Counted from the first letter of the stretch, positions 27,185 through 36,266 are shown. The stretch is DNA of 64,000 nucleotides from Tritrichomonas musculus (GCA_039105265.1 JAPFFF010000022.1:1798001-1862000); one strand, 5' to 3'. Notes: generated from the sequence alone by a model not told the origin. Translations and numbers: made by a program.

Positions 27185-28777
27185 ATGACATATCAGAACG
27201 CTCAATTCAAAAACAGCGGAAATGATGAAGGTGATATTCTCGAATTCTTTAACGATACACTCAGAAACCTCGTACAGAAAAACGGTGGGGATAATACATT
27301 CTCATTCGTCACTGAAGAGTTTCAGAATAAAGATGTACCTATGCCCGTCGGTACTAAAACACGTTTGAAGCTCACACACAGCGGACACACAATCAGTCAA
27401 ATCGAAAAGGGGTTCATCAATGCAACAGTTGAATTCAAGGTAAAGCTTCAAAACGATATTAAAGAAGGTGATATATCAACTATCGATAAAAAGGGATTGA
27501 ATCGTATATTCATCGGATTTAAAGATGCTGTCGAATTCATTGAAGACTGCAGGTTCTGGGTTAACGGTAAACTCATTGATACATATCGTCAAGATGAACT
27601 CATTCGCGAATCATTCGCTTACAACTCTATTAAAGCACGTGATGCTAAAGCAGCTAATCCTCATGCTCATTCCATATGGGAAAACGTTATGAATTACATG
27701 CCATGCAAGTGTGGTGTTTACATTCCGTTATCGAAATTCGAAGGGGGTAAAGCTGTTGATGTTAAACTTGATCTCATCATCCCATTCACAGATCAACTCG
27801 CATTACAAGCATGGAGACTCTATCCCAATCGAATCCTCGGTGAATTTGAAGAAGAAATTCGCACATCATTAGAAGCACTCGTTTGGTGTCAAGTAAATCC
27901 TACAGCAGTTGCTGATGTATTGAAATTCATGGATTACGATGCTGAAGGTGAATATAACACTCCATGGTATCTCCCAATCACTGCTCACTTCACACAAATC
28001 GATATGCCTGCGAAGATAGTTCATAAAATTGTTGCTAGTGAGAATGAAGATGCAAGTAAAGTCGATGATCCAAACATTGAATTCAATTCATTATCACATA
28101 CTGGTGGAGTTAACATCTGGACCGTTAAATTCAATACTCTTCAACTTGCAAATACAGGTACTATCACTGTCGCTAGAACTAACTGTGCTGGATTCGGAGT
28201 TAAACCTGAAGTTATGAAGGGATTATATGAAATATTAAAGAATCCAATCATCATCCCATCACAAGAACTCACTCGTGAGATTTTCGAGGGCTCAGCTAAG
28301 GGTAATAGCGGACTTGATGTATCTAAATCAATACCTCTCCGTAACGCTACTAATATCACTCTCATGTTCCCTCGTCATCCAGGTGATATCACATGCTTCC
28401 AAAACATTATGTATCGCAACTGTCAACTCACTGTCAACAAGAAACAGTACCCCGATACCGAATTCGAAACAACATATGATGGAAGATTCGTTCAACATCA
28501 ACTCATCGCTAATGAACTCGATGGATGCATTGAAGCTACTGATGAACTCGTTAGATCTTTCTCTCTCGCACTCAATGATGAATCCACAGGTAAGCGATAT
28601 AAGTCATCATCAGCTGCTGATAACACATCATTCGGTATCAACTTCCAACTCGAACGTGGAAATAGTGGATATGTTTTCGATGGTATCGATACTGGATGTC
28701 ACTCAGTCACCGTTACATTCAAGGGATTACCTATTCATGGAGGTGAAAACGATAAATACTCCATATACTCTCGATGA
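27185..28777 (+). CDS. Major capsid protein, double jelly-roll type (element A)
   Basis: The 530-residue length, beta-rich sequence and central position fit the Polinton double jelly-roll major capsid protein. Visible landmarks are VPMPVGTKTRLKLTHSGHTI near residue 47, DAVEFIEDCRFWVNGKLIDTY near residue 117, MPCKCGVYIPLSKFEG near 175, HFTQIDMPAKIVHKIV near 265 and IPSQELTREIFEGSAKG in the second half, with LMFPRHPGDITCFQNIMYRN. No other protein in the element is a candidate. An N-terminal segment near residues 40-75 recurs at the end of the giant element B protein. The start follows GATTTTTTTATGTGAACCCAA. The assignment rests on context and predicted fold. Confidence 0.75.
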   Translation: MTYQNAQFKNSGNDEGDILEFFNDTLRNLVQKNGGDNTFSFVTEEFQNKDVPMPVGTKTRLKLTHSGHTISQIEKGFINATVEFKVKLQNDIKEGDISTIDKKGLNRIFIGFKDAVEFIEDCRFWVNGKLIDTYRQDELIRESFAYNSIKARDAKAANPHAHSIWENVMNYMPCKCGVYIPLSKFEGGKAVDVKLDLIIPFTDQLALQAWRLYPNRILGEFEEEIRTSLEALVWCQVNPTAVADVLKFMDYDAEGEYNTPWYLPITAHFTQIDMPAKIVHKIVASENEDASKVDDPNIEFNSLSHTGGVNIWTVKFNTLQLANTGTITVARTNCAGFGVKPEVMKGLYEILKNPIIIPSQELTREIFEGSAKGNSGLDVSKSIPLRNATNITLMFPRHPGDITCFQNIMYRNCQLTVNKKQYPDTEFETTYDGRFVQHQLIANELDGCIEATDELVRSFSLALNDESTGKRYKSSSAADNTSFGINFQLERGNSGYVFDGIDTGCHSVTVTFKGLPIHGGENDKYSIYSR

Positions 28778-28952
28778 TGGAACTGTCGTTAAAGATGTTC
28801 ATCCACCAGCACCTGAGATGTGGATCTGTAGTGATACATGGTGGAGCTGGAGTATCGATGGAGGTGTTAAGTATCATCCTCGTGGCATTCCAACAAATTA
28901 TGAGTAAATGAATCTCATCATCGACACATACATTAAATGATATATTTTTCGA

Positions 28953-28969
28953 TTTTAACGAGAATGAAA
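28953..28969 (+). promoter_or_regulatory. Extended start-proximal motif before the EF-hand gene
   Basis: TTTTAACGAGAATGAAA, followed by CACATGTCG. The same string occurs on the minus strand at 34288-34305 and, with one change, at 42122-42139, each just upstream of a gene. The ATG inside the motif is out of frame or followed by a stop in the other copies, so it is probably part of the motif and not the start codon. Confidence 0.6.
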
Positions 28970-28972
28970 CAC

Positions 28973-29476
28973 ATGTCGACATACTCACAACGAGAATTTC
29001 ATTCAATCCCAATCAAGAGAATCACTGGTTTCAACATCAATCCTTATCGAGGTGATACATTTGATGAAGCGATGGATATCAACGGTGATGGAGTCATTGA
29101 TGATTATGAACGTCAAGTATACTACAATCAATCCACAGAACCAACGATGAAAACATACTTCATCACTCGCGATTATGAGAATACATTACCTCCAGAATTC
29201 GTTAACTCATCGAATGATCGATACATATCATTTCAATACTGTAGAGCTACTTGTCAACACTATCTCGATGGTGAAACTGAAGTCCATTGCTCATTCGTTC
29301 CACGTGATGAATACTGTGATTCCTTAGTGTGGTATGCGAACTTAACACCTCCTGATGATAATCGCAAGTACGAAATTATATCACGTAAAAATACTTTTAA
29401 AGTATGGTTCACTGATGCTGAAGGTAAAGAGATTAAACCTGATAATTTCACGCTTTTCTTGAAACTTGAATATTGA
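28973..29476 (+). CDS. EF-hand-containing conserved protein (element A)
   Basis: The start is the ATG at 28973 (MSTYSQREF), because the ATG at 28964 belongs to the shared promoter-like motif; 28964 remains possible. The 167-residue product has a canonical EF-hand loop DINGDGVIDDYE near residue 37. The C-terminal domain contains TYFITRDY, RYISFQYCRATC, YLDGETE, DEYCDSLVWYAN and ends FTLFLKLEY. The element D protein at 60643-60975 is the same C-terminal domain without the EF-hand. A virion-associated role is likely from its place between capsid and fibre genes; no named family fits. Confidence 0.7.
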   Translation: MSTYSQREFHSIPIKRITGFNINPYRGDTFDEAMDINGDGVIDDYERQVYYNQSTEPTMKTYFITRDYENTLPPEFVNSSNDRYISFQYCRATCQHYLDGETEVHCSFVPRDEYCDSLVWYANLTPPDDNRKYEIISRKNTFKVWFTDAEGKEIKPDNFTLFLKLEY

Positions 29477-29494
29477 ATTTTCATCAGTGATTCA

Positions 29495-29521
29495 TTTGCG
29501 AAGCAAAGTCCACTACGTGGA
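29495..29521. repeat. Tandem triloop-hairpin repeat, element A copy
   Basis: TTTGC-gaa-GCAAA followed by G and TCCAC-tac-GTGGA. The layout matches the element C repeats at 5279 and 12121, two short hairpins with three-base loops side by side, although the second stem differs in sequence. It lies between the EF-hand gene and the fibre gene. Confidence 0.75.
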
Positions 29522-29556
29522 TGAAGCGAACTACACTAGCATGAATGCATATCTAC

Positions 29557-29575
29557 TATTTTTAACATCGATGAA
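29557..29575 (+). promoter_or_regulatory. Start-proximal motif before the fibre gene
   Basis: ATTTTTAACATCGATGAAA lies 7 bp before the fibre ATG at 29582. It is a variant of the TTTTTAACGA(T/A)-ATGAAA motif seen at 28953, 34288 and 42122. Confidence 0.5.
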
Positions 29576-29581
29576 ACATAC

Positions 29582-32131
29582 ATGACTGGAATATTAACGA
29601 AACAGAATGCTATAGATAAAGCTCTTGTAGGTGGAGGTGGTGGAGGTACCGGCGATATCAATGGATTACTGAATACATTACATGTGTATCACGATGCAAC
29701 TTTCGATGGACCCACTCGTTTTGAGAACTTCGATGGAGCTAGTGTAACTTTTAAATCTACTCCTGTATTCGAAAATGATTTGAATGCTGTTGTTGATGGT
29801 GAAATTGTATCGATAAAAATACTTCAAGAGAATGATGTTAAGAATGAGTACGCTGTTGAATGCGTTGCTGATGCTCTTGGATCACTTGATGATCGATATG
29901 AAGATATGTTTCGAACTGTGAATGATAACATCACTAAATTATCAAACACTATTGATGAGCACCTAACAGAGAATCCTGATATAATTAACAATAATAATAA
30001 TAATAATAACGATAATGATACATCAACACAAGTTGTTAATGCATTGAATAAACTCTCTACAATTGCTCTCACTGATACCGCGGTTTTATTGGATGAAGGT
30101 GAAGTAACTGAAGAACCTCAACCTGATGAAGAACTCCCTGAACTCACTCCTGAAGATGTCGATGCTGTATTCGATACATTGATATCACACGTTAACGAAT
30201 CACTCAATCATTTCGAAACTAATGATGAAACACTACATCTGATTACTCTCGATCATGATAGAAAAATTAAGGTTCTCGATGATGGTATGGCACTAGCTAC
30301 TGAGATGATAACGAATATCAATGCTTGTATCGATGATGAACTCGAACCTACAATCAATAAGAATACAACTGATATCACTCAACTGAAAACTGATGTCGAT
30401 GATCTCACTAACGATGTATCATCAATAAGTAATACTATGGCATGTAAAGTCGATCTCGATGATGTTAATGAAAAACTCACTAATGAAATCAACTCATTGA
30501 ATTCAGCTGTTGATAATCGATATACTAAATCCGAAGTTGATGATAAACTCAAACCTATTAATGATAAGCTCATTGGTGATGTTGGATCGATAACTACAGA
30601 TCTCAGTGATAGATATACGAAGAAAGAAGTTGATGATAAACTCATTCCGATAAATAATAAATTCGATGATTATGTGTTGAAGACATCATTCGATTCATCG
30701 ATAAGCGATATCAATACATCACTTACAGATCGATATACAAAGAAAGAAGTTGATGATAAACTCGCATTAACGAATAATAAATTCAATAATTACGTAACGA
30801 CATCATCATTCACCACAACCGTTAGCGATATCAATGACGAACTCAGTGACAGATACATCAAGAGCGAGATCGATAACAAGGTATCCACTATCAACAACTC
30901 CCTCAACAACAGGTATACAAAGAGTGAAGTCGATAACAAGTTTGTTACATCAACGAAGCATACTAGCGATATCAATTCATTGACGACATCCATCAACAAC
31001 AGATACACCATGAGTGAATGTGATACTAAGTACGTTCATCAAGATAGTATCATTCCGAGTACAGACACAACTACTACTGCATTCACTGATGATGATATTC
31101 TATCAGCGTTGAACACCGTTAATCGCATCAATAACGTACAGTTCTGGTATCGATCGGGTGGTAACGTGATAAGACCGAAGAACGCTGATTACGTTCGATG
31201 TATGTTCTATGCAGAGCAACTCAGGTTTACTAACGATTCAAATAGATATGTCAACGATCTCGCGTTGAGTACCGAAACTGTAAACAACGATACTTCACTA
31301 GCAACATCAGCGTTCGTACATAAATGTGTTGATGACGTCATCGATGACACATCAATCACCAAGAGATCTATGGTGAACACCTTCTCTGAGTACATCAAAA
31401 ACGATGGAACTACGGTGAACTACGCTGATGAAGCGAAGAAGTATATACATGACATTTCCATGGATACCGGTGAACTATGGATCACTCTCAAACAGGGTAC
31501 CTACACGAATGCTAAATACGCAGTAATCTATTTCTGTCTCCCTGATACGTATTATCAGAATCAGAGCTTCGTTGTTGTATATGACTTCATCCATAAGTAC
31601 GGGAAATGTATATTCTTTACGGGTAGTGGTGAGTTCAAACACTATGAATGTGATGTTCATGAAGAAGGTGATCCATTAAATCTTGTTTGCAAATTCAATC
31701 CCCAAATAGCATTAGATAACTTCCATGGTTTGTACGATCCTCTCGAAGAGAATCCACATTGGTACAACTACTTCCGATACATCAAATTAATCGACTCTAC
31801 TGATAATGATGAAACATTAATGGGTTCGTTGATGGACCTCTTCTCGATATACAAACTCAGCAACTATCCGACAACGAGTGAATGTGATACCAGGTACGTT
31901 AAGAAAGAAGGTGCTATCACCAGTCAATCATTAACAACTACACTGATGTCTGCATTCACCAACTTCATTCAAAGCGATATCACCACTAAAAATTACTATG
32001 AACTAGCTGAGAAACATGTGACGTATCTGACATTCGATCCAACATACATCGATATCAGTCTCCAAGACGTTCCATACAAACTCAGCAACTATCAGTCTCC
32101 AAGACGTACCCGGGATGATACCACCCCATAA
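29582..32131 (+). CDS. Coiled-coil fibre protein (element A)
   Basis: This 849-residue protein starts MTGILTKQNAIDKAL, as does the element D fibre (MTGILTKKNVEDG), then has a Gly run and a beta region. From about residue 240 it carries many RYTKSEVDDKL and RYTKKEVDDKL type repeats alternating with NN/DI coiled segments, a layout typical of trimeric viral and phage fibres. After residue 560 there is a globular domain (NTFSEYIKNDGTT ... LWITLKQG). A second partial copy of that domain (SAFTNFIQSDITT) ends abruptly at SPRRTRDDTTP, so the C-terminus may be truncated. Asn and Asp runs lie near residue 140. Host attachment is the inferred role. Confidence 0.7.
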   Translation: MTGILTKQNAIDKALVGGGGGGTGDINGLLNTLHVYHDATFDGPTRFENFDGASVTFKSTPVFENDLNAVVDGEIVSIKILQENDVKNEYAVECVADALGSLDDRYEDMFRTVNDNITKLSNTIDEHLTENPDIINNNNNNNNDNDTSTQVVNALNKLSTIALTDTAVLLDEGEVTEEPQPDEELPELTPEDVDAVFDTLISHVNESLNHFETNDETLHLITLDHDRKIKVLDDGMALATEMITNINACIDDELEPTINKNTTDITQLKTDVDDLTNDVSSISNTMACKVDLDDVNEKLTNEINSLNSAVDNRYTKSEVDDKLKPINDKLIGDVGSITTDLSDRYTKKEVDDKLIPINNKFDDYVLKTSFDSSISDINTSLTDRYTKKEVDDKLALTNNKFNNYVTTSSFTTTVSDINDELSDRYIKSEIDNKVSTINNSLNNRYTKSEVDNKFVTSTKHTSDINSLTTSINNRYTMSECDTKYVHQDSIIPSTDTTTTAFTDDDILSALNTVNRINNVQFWYRSGGNVIRPKNADYVRCMFYAEQLRFTNDSNRYVNDLALSTETVNNDTSLATSAFVHKCVDDVIDDTSITKRSMVNTFSEYIKNDGTTVNYADEAKKYIHDISMDTGELWITLKQGTYTNAKYAVIYFCLPDTYYQNQSFVVVYDFIHKYGKCIFFTGSGEFKHYECDVHEEGDPLNLVCKFNPQIALDNFHGLYDPLEENPHWYNYFRYIKLIDSTDNDETLMGSLMDLFSIYKLSNYPTTSECDTRYVKKEGAITSQSLTTTLMSAFTNFIQSDITTKNYYELAEKHVTYLTFDPTYIDISLQDVPYKLSNYQSPRRTRDDTTP

Positions 32132-32305
32132 AGAGAAACACTGCATCCACTATGGCTGGGGAAAGAACGAATCTTTCATTACAAGAGGATAACATTTACC
32201 GGTAAATGCCTCCGTGCTATCTATACCACAAGCAATAGCTTACCACTAGGTGTTTAGTTCGCTAGGGCTCTATCACAAATATGATACAAAATAACACGAA
32301 AAATC

Positions 32306-32379
32306 GGTACTGAGGAGAATCGAACTCATGCCTGCCGCCGAAGCTGGGAGACATGCTTCATGACTCTACGACTGTACCC
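32306..32379 (-). ncRNA. tRNA-like sequence (element A)
   Basis: On the minus strand GGTACAGTCGTAGAGTC resembles an A-box/D-arm and GAGTTCGATTC a B-box. GGTAC and GTACC close the ends, GAAGC/GCTTC makes a perfect five-pair stem with a ten-base loop (ATGTCTCCCA), and ATGAG/CTCCT pairs at four of five positions around TTCGATT. The ten-base loop is not normal for a tRNA. The surrounding 32132-32740 has no gene. Confidence 0.45.
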
Positions 32380-32535
32380 GTTAGCGCTAACATTTATTAG
32401 TTAACGATTACATATTTATTTATAATAGGGTGTCACTTTTTTATGCTGTAGATAGCGGAGTATATAGTATCTCCCGATAGGAGGCACTTAGAGGGGTTTT
32501 GACGATAGATTTGAGATATCGTTATTAGCGGTTAT

Positions 32536-32584
32536 AAGGTCAATTATTTCACCTTAACCGTCGAGAGGTCAATTGAATTCACCT
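32536..32584. repeat. Two adjacent imperfect palindromes
   Basis: AAGGTCAATTATTTCACCTT (32536-32555) and AGGTCAATTGAATTCACCT (32566-32584) each fold on themselves and resemble one another. They lie in the gene-free stretch between the tRNA-like sequence and the gene at 32741. A protein-binding or terminator role is possible; nothing proves it. Confidence 0.6.
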
Positions 32585-32740
32585 TTCGAGATACTGAAAA
32601 ATATGAGATTTTCCTATCGATTTTCTGAACATCATATCTCGATGAATACTCAACGGATTTAATTCGTTCCTTCACCATTCGATAGCGGTGATTATTAAGA
32701 ATCTATATATAATTAATACATCATGATATACACTTTATTT

Positions 32741-32989
32741 TCATGGTATTTTCGTGATATTTTCGAGAGTATGCTTAATTCTCCATACAATATTCTTGAG
32801 TTCTTCAATATCTTCATCAATGGAACTCTGGATTACGAAGGTGTTGCGGATGTAGTTCATCAACTCATCGAGTTTATCTTTATCATAATTATATCGTTTA
32901 AATTCATCATAAGCATTCTCTCTCAATCTATTGAAGAATATATTGTTTTTAACGATATCGTTAGTGATTCCATCTAATGTATCATTCAT
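32741..32989 (-). CDS. 82-residue helical protein; unknown (element A)
   Basis: The product MNDTLDGITNDIVKNN... is charged and helical throughout, ending in a coiled-coil-like stretch (DIEELKNIVWRIKHTLENI). ATATATTTTTACTCATCAGAA on the minus strand precedes the start. It follows the ARILSSE gene on the same strand. It may correspond to the 81-residue protein at 10543-10788, which also adjoins the ARILSSE gene, but the sequence similarity is weak. The overlapping plus-strand frame starting at 32723 lacks a T-run and is less likely. Confidence 0.5.
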   Translation of the reverse strand: MNDTLDGITNDIVKNNIFFNRLRENAYDEFKRYNYDKDKLDELMNYIRNTFVIQSSIDEDIEELKNIVWRIKHTLENITKIP

Positions 32990-33047
32990 TTCTGATGAGT
33001 AAAAATATATTTCTTAAGAATTTCACATCACTTAACATGTCATTCAC

Positions 33048-33707
33048 TCAACATACCATCTTCATTGAAACGCCATAGCGAATGAATTGTGAGTATATAT
33101 CATTTCGACTGTACTTCAAGTCTTCACTCTTACCGTTAATCGTGATGAGTATTTTCGATATGTATATGATTTTATCGGATTTCCCACTGCATCCACCACA
33201 TGAGATATCATCATTGAGTACGAGATCTACTTTCTCGCAATCGGTGAGTAACTTAATCATCTCCATCAACAACTTACTTTCACACACAACATATGAATTC
33301 ACCTTCAACGGATTATTCTCATACATCTCAACTAACATCTCTAGAAAACGATTCTTCTTATCGAGTTCATCAATCTCAGAACCTAGATCTGCGATACCCC
33401 TTTCTCGAGCTAATGGGGAATGATTGTTTATTGGAGGTTGATATTGATATGCTGATTCCGGATTCGTCATCTGAGTATCTGAAGCTATTCCATCCGTTTG
33501 AAACCCCATTTGTGGGGCTACTGGAGTAAAATTTACATCGTTTCGTAATGGATGTACATCAGGATACATAGGTACTGTTGAAGATCTTCTCTCATGATGA
33601 GGTTTACTCTGAGGGGGTTTGATGTTGATATTAACATTAGTATTCTGCTCTTGCTTTATTGTGTTATCAGTCTCACTAGATAGTATTCTCGCTTGTCGTA
33701 AAGTCAT
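33048..33707 (-). CDS. ARILSSE-motif conserved Maverick protein (element A)
   Basis: This 219-residue protein has the same three parts as 10852-11436 and 57135-57686: N-terminal RQARILSSETDNTIKQEQ, a Pro-rich linker here longer (about 85 residues), then LGSEIDELDKKNRFLEMLV, NNPLKVNSYVVCESKLL and a CGGCSG turn, ending YSQFIRYGVSMK. The element C copy has CGC at the equivalent place. Conservation of the short N-terminal peptide suggests a docking or packaging signal. Function is unknown; presence in three elements makes it a core gene. Confidence 0.8.
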   Translation of the reverse strand: MTLRQARILSSETDNTIKQEQNTNVNINIKPPQSKPHHERRSSTVPMYPDVHPLRNDVNFTPVAPQMGFQTDGIASDTQMTNPESAYQYQPPINNHSPLARERGIADLGSEIDELDKKNRFLEMLVEMYENNPLKVNSYVVCESKLLMEMIKLLTDCEKVDLVLNDDISCGGCSGKSDKIIYISKILITINGKSEDLKYSRNDIYSQFIRYGVSMKMVC

Positions 33708-33758
33708 TTCGTATCGATTAAAAACATGATATTCTCGATTTTAATATCACCTCAAAAC

Positions 33759-33998
33759 ATGGGATTCGGAAGCTGGTTCAAGAAGCTCGGAAAGAAAATC
33801 AAACAGGGATTTAAAGATTTCGCGAATGGATTCAAACACGGATGGAACAAGACTAAGTCAGTACTCGAGAAGGTACCTGTCATAGGTAATGTCGCGAAAG
33901 TGATACCTAAATTCAATAACAAAAATAATCCAGTATCGCAACACTTCGGTGGTGATGGATATATCAAATTCGATAGTAACGGTAATGCAATTTCTTAG
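33759..33998 (+). CDS. Amphipathic pVI-like peptide, copy 2 (element A)
   Basis: The start is the ATG at 33759 (MGFGSWFKKLGKK), by comparison with the paralogue at 26785-27105. The 79-residue product is an amphipathic Lys-rich helix followed by VPVIGNVAKVIPK and a short polar tail. It is divergent from the ARILSSE gene and overlaps the convergent SRLQYYR gene by 4 bp. A membrane-active minor capsid role is inferred. An upstream in-frame ATG at 33726 would add MIFSILIS..., reminiscent of the membrane peptides at 11447 and 63718. Confidence 0.55.
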   Translation: MGFGSWFKKLGKKIKQGFKDFANGFKHGWNKTKSVLEKVPVIGNVAKVIPKFNNKNNPVSQHFGGDGYIKFDSNGNAIS

Positions 33999-34282
33999 AT
34001 ATAGAGATTTCTCACAGCTCTATTTAATAGGGCACGTACTTTCATGTTGTGATCGTATTTTTGTTGAATTCTTTGACGTTGACGAATCTTCTTCGGATTA
34101 TCAGATGGGGGTTGATTTAGTATTTTTCGATAATATTGTAATCGTGAATGTATTAACTTCAATGTCTTCGTTGCGAATGTTTTACGCTCATGACGTTTCT
34201 TCAAAGGAGGTAACGTTAAGTTATCTGTTAAAGCGGAACACATAGTATCAGCTGATGAGGCACACATAGTATCACAGTTCAT
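33995..34282 (-). CDS. SRLQYYR-motif conserved small basic protein (element A)
   Basis: This 95-residue protein contains LPPLKKRHERKTFATKTLK, IHSRLQYYRKIL, then QRQRIQQKYDHNMKVRALL and NRAVRNLY. The element D protein at 56876-57106 shares every block. In both elements it is divergent from the integrase, so the pair is conserved (start codons about 40 bp apart here and 20 bp in D). The basic helical character suggests nucleic-acid binding, perhaps an integrase partner or core protein. A motif identical to that at 28953 lies upstream. Confidence 0.7.
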   Translation of the reverse strand: MNCDTMCASSADTMCSALTDNLTLPPLKKRHERKTFATKTLKLIHSRLQYYRKILNQPPSDNPKKIRQRQRIQQKYDHNMKVRALLNRAVRNLYI

Positions 34283-34287
34283 GATAT

Positions 34288-34305
34288 TTCATTCTCGTTA
34301 AAAAA
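34288..34305 (-). promoter_or_regulatory. Extended start-proximal motif before the SRLQYYR gene
   Basis: On the minus strand TTTTTTAACGAGAATGAA lies 5 bp upstream of the start at 34282. It equals the motif at 28953-28969. It also sits in the divergent space before the integrase. Confidence 0.6.
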
Positions 34306-34322
34306 TATTTTATGCATCATAA

Positions 34323-36266
34323 ATGTATAAGCAATTAGCAGACACTCTCATCGAATTCATCAAACGCGAAATCACAGGTACTATCCTCGATCCATCAACA
34401 CTAAAGAAGAAGCATATATCACGTGAAACTGAAGATATAATCAATAAATTCCTCACTGACGATACCATCCGTAAACAGAAAATACGTAATGGAATCACTG
34501 AATATCGATATACATACTCACCTGATGCTCCTGATGATCCATCACTAAAGAATCAATTAACAGCATGCCTCACGACTCACATTCAATACATCAACACTGA
34601 GTTAAATCGCTATTGTGAATCCATACTGAATCGATATCAAGAGCTCCGTAATGAAGTGAATCATTCACGTAGTGAAGTTAGCAACGCTAAAGAGGGATAT
34701 TGTTTGTCATTACTTCAAGCACGAAATGTAATCGACTTAAAAGCTCGCGAAATCATCACCACACCAAATAAATATCGAGAATCATTTCTGAAAATACCTG
34801 AGATTCGACGTTTAAAGAACTCTGATATCGAGATCCTATGGGATGAATACATTGCGAAATGGAATTCACATCAACATGAAATAAATCATCAATCACGTGA
34901 TCGCAAGTTAAATGCTGCTCGAGAATTAATCAACAAGAAAGCTACCTCGATATCTCAAGAACCTTCACGATACCATTCATCATTCATGAATCTTCAACCG
35001 ATACGATTATTAGATGATGACGATAAGCAACTCATATGGAATGAATACGTAACGAAATGGAATGAGTATCAATCAATACCTAAACCTCGATTATTCAATA
35101 CATACATCGATAAACTCAGGGATTTCATCTCACGTAATCACGATAGAGAACTCACTTTCGATGAATTCAAGACACAAGCCCCTTCAGGTTGGGAACGAAC
35201 GAGTACACCTATAGAGAAGTGGTATGAGAAATATCATGATTTATTCTATAAGCATCCTGGTACATTCACAGAGATTAACAATCAACTCGCACCTAAATTC
35301 ATTGCATTCAAATCACCAAGTAAGATTAAATCTCTTAAATCTACATACCCTCAACTGAATCCCATCGAACCGTCATCTTCATCATACTTTCCATTGAAAG
35401 ATAACAAGAAATATCAACTCCACAAAGTATCACCTAAAGATACATACATCATCGACTTAGTATTCTCAGGTAAACTATGTTACTTATTCGCTATCAATGT
35501 GAATACAAGATACTTATTCGTTGAATTGATGAATGAGATCCTATTCAGTGATAATGAAGAAGATAACACATCGAAGATATCGAAAACGAATGTGAAAACA
35601 ACTGATACTTTCATACATACTCTTCAGAAACTCATCGATAGAGGTATGAATGTTAAGCATCTTCAAGGTGATGGAGAGAAAGCATTCGGTGCTAACAAAT
35701 CTCTTGAGTTCTATAAATCAATGAATATCACATTCGCATCAGTACCTCGAATGAGACTCAATGTATCTCCATCATTCATGAAACCTATCATTCCTAAAAA
35801 TCAATGGAATAAATCAGCTCCAATGCATAGTTCGTTAGGTATACTCGATAGAGTAGTTCGTACTATTCGTGACATGGCATATAACATGAAGGTGGGTATC
35901 ATCACACCAGGTATCATGAAGGTACTCGTGAATCAATACAACAACGCTCCACATAACACACTCTCGAAATATGTCGGTATGGATATATCACCACAGATGG
36001 TGCAAGACGATTCCGAGCTAGAAGATTACATCATTCGACAGATACATAAAGAGAATTATAACATCATGAATCAACCTGGATTCAAACTCCCTAACGGTAC
36101 ATCAGTAAAGATATATAACGAGAATGATTCAATGATGAAGAGAAGATCTATCATTCAACCCGGTAAGTATCATATCGTTGATTCTCATGATGGTATTTTC
36201 ACAGTCGCTGATGATAAAAATAATACGCAATTGATACCACGATATAAACTTGATGTCACGATTTAA
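34323..36266 (+). CDS. int: Retroviral-fold integrase (element A)
   Basis: This 647-residue enzyme would insert the element and make the 5-bp duplication. It has a helical N-terminal extension of about 250 residues not present in the element D enzyme, with two similar segments (ILWDEYIAKWNSHQ and LIWNEYVTKWNEYQ). The core has D378 in YIIDLVFSG with INVNTRYLF after it, D450 in QGDGEKAFG, and D509 in GILDRVVRTIRDM, where retroviral and most Polinton integrases have Glu. YNNAPHNTLSKY follows, as in other integrases, and then a small C-terminal beta domain (MMKRRSIIQPGKYHIV). It overlaps the convergent PolB gene by 4 bp. Confidence 0.85.
   Translation: MYKQLADTLIEFIKREITGTILDPSTLKKKHISRETEDIINKFLTDDTIRKQKIRNGITEYRYTYSPDAPDDPSLKNQLTACLTTHIQYINTELNRYCESILNRYQELRNEVNHSRSEVSNAKEGYCLSLLQARNVIDLKAREIITTPNKYRESFLKIPEIRRLKNSDIEILWDEYIAKWNSHQHEINHQSRDRKLNAARELINKKATSISQEPSRYHSSFMNLQPIRLLDDDDKQLIWNEYVTKWNEYQSIPKPRLFNTYIDKLRDFISRNHDRELTFDEFKTQAPSGWERTSTPIEKWYEKYHDLFYKHPGTFTEINNQLAPKFIAFKSPSKIKSLKSTYPQLNPIEPSSSSYFPLKDNKKYQLHKVSPKDTYIIDLVFSGKLCYLFAINVNTRYLFVELMNEILFSDNEEDNTSKISKTNVKTTDTFIHTLQKLIDRGMNVKHLQGDGEKAFGANKSLEFYKSMNITFASVPRMRLNVSPSFMKPIIPKNQWNKSAPMHSSLGILDRVVRTIRDMAYNMKVGIITPGIMKVLVNQYNNAPHNTLSKYVGMDISPQMVQDDSELEDYIIRQIHKENYNIMNQPGFKLPNGTSVKIYNENDSMMKRRSIIQPGKYHIVDSHDGIFTVADDKNNTQLIPRYKLDVTI

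Noticed and set aside
32723-32977. Plus-strand ORF with a hydrophobic profile opposite 32741-32989
   Set aside because: The minus-strand frame has a T-run before its start, a coiled-coil pattern and a tight fit with the ARILSSE gene, so the plus frame is probably its shadow.
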